A model generated the notes under the pieces. That model was given only the letters and a program-made list of their open reading frames with translations. It searched no databases and was not told the DNA's origin. From NCBI GenBank assembly GCA_937982425.1, contig CALJLT010000005.1, positions 1 through 16,747 on the forward strand: DNA of 16,747 nucleotides, written 5' to 3'. The DNA comes from an uncultured archaeon. Its GTDB lineage: Archaea; Nanobdellota; Nanobdellia; Pacearchaeales; GW2011-AR1. This document shows, piece after piece, positions 13,528 to 16,747 of the stretch (its first letter is position 1; the number at the start of each line of letters is the position of its first letter). The position numbers and the translations under genes were made by a program.

Positions 13528-13562
13528 TTAACCTCTAAATTACCTAAATATGAATTAAAACT

Positions 13563-13572
13563 AATATAAAAA
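13563..13572 (-). promoter_or_regulatory. TATA element for the 147-residue pilin
   Basis: TTTTTATATT on the minus strand lies in the 55-bp gap after gltX and would start transcription near 13542, just ahead of the AGAGGT ribosome-binding site. Confidence 0.45.
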
Positions 13573-13582
13573 GCTTACCATT

Positions 13583-14803
13583 TTATTGCTTATTAAAATT
13601 ATCAATTATTTGAAAAAAATCCTTAGAAGAGATTAATTTATCTGATTCAGTTAAACCTCTGTTTTCTAAAAAAAGAGAAAAAGCCTTTCTTGTGTATCCT
13701 CTTTTCCTTAAAGAAGAAACAGTTGGAAGTTTCAAATCATCCCAACCAGAATACTCTCCGGAATTTATCTTTTCAACTATTTTTCTTTTTGATAAAACTA
13801 AATCTTTGAATTTTATTCTTCCTATAAAAAAAGTCCAAGGATATTTTTTTCCAAAAATTTCAAAAATCATTTTCTGTCTTTCGGCATTGTCTTTATGATC
13901 CTTTCCTCTTATTATGTGTGTCATGCCTAATTCCATATCATCAACAGAAACAACTAAATTCATTAGGGGCCAAACCCGATATTTATTTTTTTGAATAGGG
14001 TGAGAACTTTCGTTTATCCTCGCCAAAGGAAAATCTCTCATAGCAGGATTAGGGTTATTAATTCCTCCATATTTTTCTGGAGTTTTAAATCTCAAAACGC
14101 ACTCTCCTGGCTTATATCCTTTTTTATCTAACATTTTTTTCCAAGAATTTAAATTTTCTTCAACACTTTTTTTTCTACACTCACAAGATTTTTTTATTCC
14201 CGCATTTTTTTTAAATTCTTCCTGAGAACAAAAACAAACATAAGCAGAATTTTTTTCTATAAGTTTTTTTGCGTATTCATAATAAATTTTCATTCTATTA
14301 GAAGAAATTAAAAATTCTGCAACATTACCAAAAATCCAATTTGAATCTTCAACTATTTTTTCATAAGCATCTTTCAAAACCGCTTCAGGATCTGTGTCGT
14401 CAAAAATAATATAGAATTTACCTCCATATTTTTCAACATATAACGAAGAAACTAAATTAGAAATGACATGCCCAACATGCATCGGCCCAGAAGGAGCAGG
14501 TCTAAATCTCATAATAACTCCAGATTTTGGAACATTTGGCAATTCAGGCAATCCTTCTCTAATCTCTCTTTCAGAAACTAAATCTTTTAATTTTTCAAAT
14601 TCTTTTTCTTGTTTAGCCAAACTAAATCTAGAAATTTCTTCAACAACTTTATTTATTTTTAACATAACTTCTTTTACTTCGGATTTTTCCAAACCCTCAT
14701 TAAATAGAGCCGACAAAACTGCCCCAGAATTTGCTTTTCCTTTATGAGAAATTGCATTTTTTAAAGCATAAGCTTTTATTTTTTTATCAATATTTTCAAT
14801 CAT
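13583..14803 (-). CDS. gltX: Archaeal-type glutamyl-tRNA synthetase lacking the anticodon-binding domain
   Basis: It should attach glutamate to tRNA-Glu (and, in archaea, to tRNA-Gln for later amidation). The archaeal N-terminal helical region is present (AYALKNAISHKGKANSGAV, 11-29), then the class I Rossmann core: RFRPAPSGPMHVGH (99-112, HIGH motif), a Cys set at 190, 192, 207 and 209 likely binding zinc, KYRVWPLMNLVVSVDDMELGMTHIIRGKDH, and LVLSKRKI (335-342, KMSKS motif). The stem-contact segment GWDDLKLPTVSSLRKRGY follows. The protein then stops at residue 406, where full-length archaeal GluRS (about 550-570) continues into the beta-barrel anticodon domain. No remnant of that domain is visible before the next gene. 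Either the reduced enzyme works alone or the domain is encoded elsewhere. Confidence 0.93.
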   Translation of the reverse strand: MIENIDKKIKAYALKNAISHKGKANSGAVLSALFNEGLEKSEVKEVMLKINKVVEEISRFSLAKQEKEFEKLKDLVSEREIREGLPELPNVPKSGVIMRFRPAPSGPMHVGHVISNLVSSLYVEKYGGKFYIIFDDTDPEAVLKDAYEKIVEDSNWIFGNVAEFLISSNRMKIYYEYAKKLIEKNSAYVCFCSQEEFKKNAGIKKSCECRKKSVEENLNSWKKMLDKKGYKPGECVLRFKTPEKYGGINNPNPAMRDFPLARINESSHPIQKNKYRVWPLMNLVVSVDDMELGMTHIIRGKDHKDNAERQKMIFEIFGKKYPWTFFIGRIKFKDLVLSKRKIVEKINSGEYSGWDDLKLPTVSSLRKRGYTRKAFSLFLENRGLTESDKLISSKDFFQIIDNFNKQ

Positions 14804-14837
14804 AATTTAAATCGGAAATTAAACTTTATTAATTTAA

Positions 14838-15161
14838 TTAATACCCAATCCTTTCTTTTCTTTCAAGAACTTCAATACGCTGTTTAAGTTGATATATTTG
14901 ATTTTCTAAATCTTCTATTCTATTAGTCATATCTATCAATCTTTTCGCAAGTTTTTTCTTTTTTTCATCTGAATCTGAATTATAACTCTGAGTCTCACCA
15001 GAACTAGAGCTATCAAAAAAAGCTGGAAAAGGAACTTCTTCCGTTTGAGAAGGAACACTTTCGGACTTAGAATTTTCTTTGAATCTATTAATTCTTTCCT
15101 GATTTGACATCATTCTGCCAGAAAGATCAACATATCCCTTTTTTTTAGACCAAAAAACCAT
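14838..15161 (-). CDS. Hypothetical coiled-coil protein (107 residues)
   Basis: I do not recognise a characterised family. The start at 15161 (MVFWSKKKGYVDLSGRMM...) is preferred to the ATG at 15176 because a TATA element lies about 25 bases before 15161 and only about 10 before 15176. The N-terminal 20 residues look like a short conserved tag (WSKKKGYVDLSGR), followed by a Ser/Glu-rich, probably disordered linker (about 30-65), then a heptad-patterned helix (LAKRLIDMTNRIEDLENQIYQLKQRIEVLERK) that should form a coiled coil. No Cys cluster or membrane span is evident. It lies upstream of gltX with a 34-bp gap and divergent from the 483-residue unknown gene; the two may share control. Confidence 0.72.
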   Translation of the reverse strand: MVFWSKKKGYVDLSGRMMSNQERINRFKENSKSESVPSQTEEVPFPAFFDSSSSGETQSYNSDSDEKKKKLAKRLIDMTNRIEDLENQIYQLKQRIEVLERKERIGY

Positions 15162-15180
15162 ACAGAAATAAAGCATTTCT

Positions 15181-15190
15181 TATTTTTAAG
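15181..15190 (-). promoter_or_regulatory. TATA element for the coiled-coil gene (leaderless)
   Basis: CTTAAAAATA on the minus strand, about 25 bases before the ATG at 15161, supports that start and a leaderless transcript. Confidence 0.45.
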
Positions 15191-15205
15191 TATGTTGGTA
15201 GGTTT

Positions 15206-15213
15206 TTTAAATA
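15206..15213 (+). promoter_or_regulatory. TATA element for the 483-residue gene (leaderless)
   Basis: TTTAAATA is centred about 24 bases before the ATG at 15233, with no Shine-Dalgarno sequence. It lies only about 20 bp from the oppositely facing TATA element. Confidence 0.5.
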
Positions 15214-15232
15214 TTAGTTATCTCTTAATATA

Positions 15233-16684
15233 ATGGTGAGTTTTAAATCTGTTTCAGATATAATTCAAGAAATTAGTCCGTATTACAAAGCACGGACAGA
15301 AGAAAAAAATAAAGGAAAAAGAGATTACGTTGCCGAGCAAGAGCATAAGTTAATTTACGATTCTACAACTGAAACTCTTGAACCAATTTATTTTTTTATT
15401 TTAGATTTAATGAAGGATTTTGGATTTCAAACAGAAAAATTAATTGACAATTTCGTTTCTTCTTCGGGTTCTCAACACTTCGGAGAAATGGGCCAAAGAT
15501 CATCTATAATGCAACAACAAGGTTCAAAACTTATGGGGGATATAAATACTGTTTTAAGAAGCATACTTAATTTAATTTATGATTTAAGAGAATTTAAAAT
15601 AAGAATGGAAAATTATAAAGATTTAGAAAATCCTAAAAAGAAAGATGCGGCTATTTTAAGTTTAAAACAAATTTGGATGGATAAGGTAGACATTCAAAAA
15701 GGAAATTCTTCAATAAAAGCTATGGCCATGAGTCAAGGAGGTTTTGTAACTCTTATAGACGGATTTTTGGCTGCAAAAGATGAAAACGAAGTTGAAAAAA
15801 TGGATTTAAACCAAATTGTAAAAAGAATACTCAAATCTAGAATTTACGAATTTAATGTATGGTTAAAAGAATCAGGAGCTGAATTGGAAAAAAGATACAA
15901 ATTAGAAAGAACTTATTTGAAAAGCCAAGTAAATGCATTAAAAATATATTCTCGTTGGGCAAAACCTTATATGAGAGCAGCTCAAGAGTTAGAAATGTCC
16001 GAATCCGGAAAAAGACCCGAACTAGTAAAAATGTTTAACACCTTAATTCTGGAACTAAGTTTAATGGGAAAAAGAAAAGTTTCCTTAGATTATCCTCACA
16101 AGTATAAACAAAAAAGAGAATATTATTCTGTGGTTCTAATAGATTTCTTTTTCAGAGGAATTCCTAGTCGTTCTCAACAAGGTTACGTTATGGGAGGGCG
16201 AGCTGAAGTAACATTCCGATCTTACTCTCTAAACGAAGAAGAATTAAAAAAATTAGATCACGAGCTAGAAAAATCAGATTTAGGCTCAGCTTTATCTTTA
16301 ATTGAAGGAGCAACCACTGAAAGTTTAGGTGAACTTCAGGAAGATATAAATTATTATCTTGAAGAAGAAAAAAAAGAAAAAGGAGAATCCAAAAAAGTAT
16401 TTCTCTCAACAGATAAATCAAATCCTTTCAAGGCATTAATTGGAGGATACGATGAAGGTGGATCTCCCTTCAAAGGAATTTTTTCTAAACCAAAAAAAGT
16501 AGATGCAAAAAAATTTGATCCTTCTAAAGATGAAATAAAAAAAGACGATTGGATTGAAAAAAATTATTTAAGAAATGTTGCCGCAGAAGGGGCGCTACAA
16601 TCTGCATTTAAGTTCTTCGATATTTATAAAAAAGCGCACCAAATGGCAAGTTACACTCAATTTCCCCAGAAAGATTTTGTTTAA
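15233..16684 (+). CDS. Hypothetical protein, 483 residues, function unknown
   Basis: I cannot assign a family. The protein is complete: a leaderless start with TATA element, and a TAA stop 20 bases before the adapter. It appears cytoplasmic and mainly helical, with no signal peptide, no transmembrane span and no Cys at all. Segments stand out: a charged N-terminus (YYKARTEEKNKGKRDY); a long helical centre (about 120-270) with RWAKPYMRAAQELEM; an aromatic-rich strand region (EYYSVVLIDFFFRGIPSRSQQGYVMGGRAEVTFRSY, about 300-335); a Glu/Lys-rich stretch; and a Gly/Pro-Lys linker (GGYDEGGSPFKGIFSKPKK) before a final helix. The absence of Cys and the modular build suggest a structural or scaffold role, but this is a guess. 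It is divergent from the coiled-coil gene. Confidence 0.75.
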   Translation: MVSFKSVSDIIQEISPYYKARTEEKNKGKRDYVAEQEHKLIYDSTTETLEPIYFFILDLMKDFGFQTEKLIDNFVSSSGSQHFGEMGQRSSIMQQQGSKLMGDINTVLRSILNLIYDLREFKIRMENYKDLENPKKKDAAILSLKQIWMDKVDIQKGNSSIKAMAMSQGGFVTLIDGFLAAKDENEVEKMDLNQIVKRILKSRIYEFNVWLKESGAELEKRYKLERTYLKSQVNALKIYSRWAKPYMRAAQELEMSESGKRPELVKMFNTLILELSLMGKRKVSLDYPHKYKQKREYYSVVLIDFFFRGIPSRSQQGYVMGGRAEVTFRSYSLNEEELKKLDHELEKSDLGSALSLIEGATTESLGELQEDINYYLEEEKKEKGESKKVFLSTDKSNPFKALIGGYDEGGSPFKGIFSKPKKVDAKKFDPSKDEIKKDDWIEKNYLRNVAAEGALQSAFKFFDIYKKAHQMASYTQFPQKDFV

Positions 16685-16704
16685 TAATAAAAATAAAATT
16701 TCAA

Positions 16705-16747
16705 AGATCGGAAGAGCACACGTCTGAACTCCAGTCACCGAATACGA
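16705..16747 (+). other. Illumina sequencing adapter (technical)
   Basis: The sequence starts AGATCGGAAGAGC, continues through the TruSeq index-read adapter, carries the 8-base index CGAATACG, and ends one base into P7. It is the exact inverted copy of 1-43. The genomic insert ends at 16704. Confidence 0.98.

Noticed and set aside
1..16747. Terminal inverted repeats suggesting a linear virus or plasmid
   Set aside because: The repeats are exact Illumina adapter with an index; the gene content is chromosomal housekeeping.
1..16747. CRISPR arrays, insertion sequences, toxin-antitoxin or defence genes
   Set aside because: No regularly spaced repeats, transposase motifs or defence-family motifs were found.

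Overview
The window is a very AT-rich, standard-code archaeal fragment of about 16.66 kb (44-16704) flanked on both sides by 43 bases of Illumina TruSeq-type adapter (1-43 and 16705-16747). The adapters form a perfect terminal inverted repeat that is purely technical. Archaeal origin is shown by an archaeal RNA polymerase gene pair (rpoH-rpoB), a tRNA without an encoded CCA tail, archaeal-type GluRS, class III signal-peptide pilins, and TATA elements about 25 bases ahead of start codons (leaderless genes). AT richness, Lys-rich proteins, small intergenic gaps and the four small pilins suggest a DPANN lineage (Pacearchaeota/Woesearchaeota-like). This placement is an inference, not a demonstration.

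Layout. (1) 44-3011, minus: rpoH followed directly by unsplit rpoB. rpoB runs off the fragment after 920 codons, and its apparent stop codon is made partly from adapter bases. (2) 3155-3380, minus: tRNA-Lys(UUU) preceded by a 112-bp segment that repeats the 5' part of the tRNA; the only well-placed TATA element lies ahead of this partial copy. (3) 3389-9538, minus: a deoxynucleotide supply cluster in the order nrdR, B12-dependent ribonucleotide reductase (nrdJ), dut, dcd, a small putative papain/C39-like protein, thyA, thioredoxin. Upstream of nrdR lie two NrdR-box-like palindromes whose centres are 32 bp apart. (4) 9698-11184, plus: a small unknown gene and a U32-family protein, divergent from nrdR. 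(5) 11165-13527, minus: four tandem type IV pilin-like genes, each with its own TATA element, three with Shine-Dalgarno sequences. (6) 13583-14803, minus: an archaeal GluRS that ends where the anticodon-binding domain should begin. (7) A coiled-coil protein (minus) and a 483-residue unknown protein (plus), transcribed divergently from 15162-15232.

How the genes work together. Region 3 encodes an almost self-contained route: NrdJ makes deoxynucleotides, thioredoxin can re-reduce it, Dcd converts dCTP to dUTP, Dut converts dUTP to dUMP, and ThyA makes dTMP. NrdR, at the head, would sense dATP/ATP and repress its own transcript and probably the downstream genes. trx and thyA also seem to carry internal leaderless promoters. 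Region 5 would supply alternative surface pilins sharing one N-terminal assembly helix but differing in the exposed domain; no pilus motor genes are in the window.

The least explained elements are the tRNA-linked partial repeat, the anticodon-domain-less GluRS, the C39-like protein inside the nucleotide cluster, the Asp-to-Gly change in Dcd, the Arg-to-Lys changes in ThyA, and the 483-residue protein.
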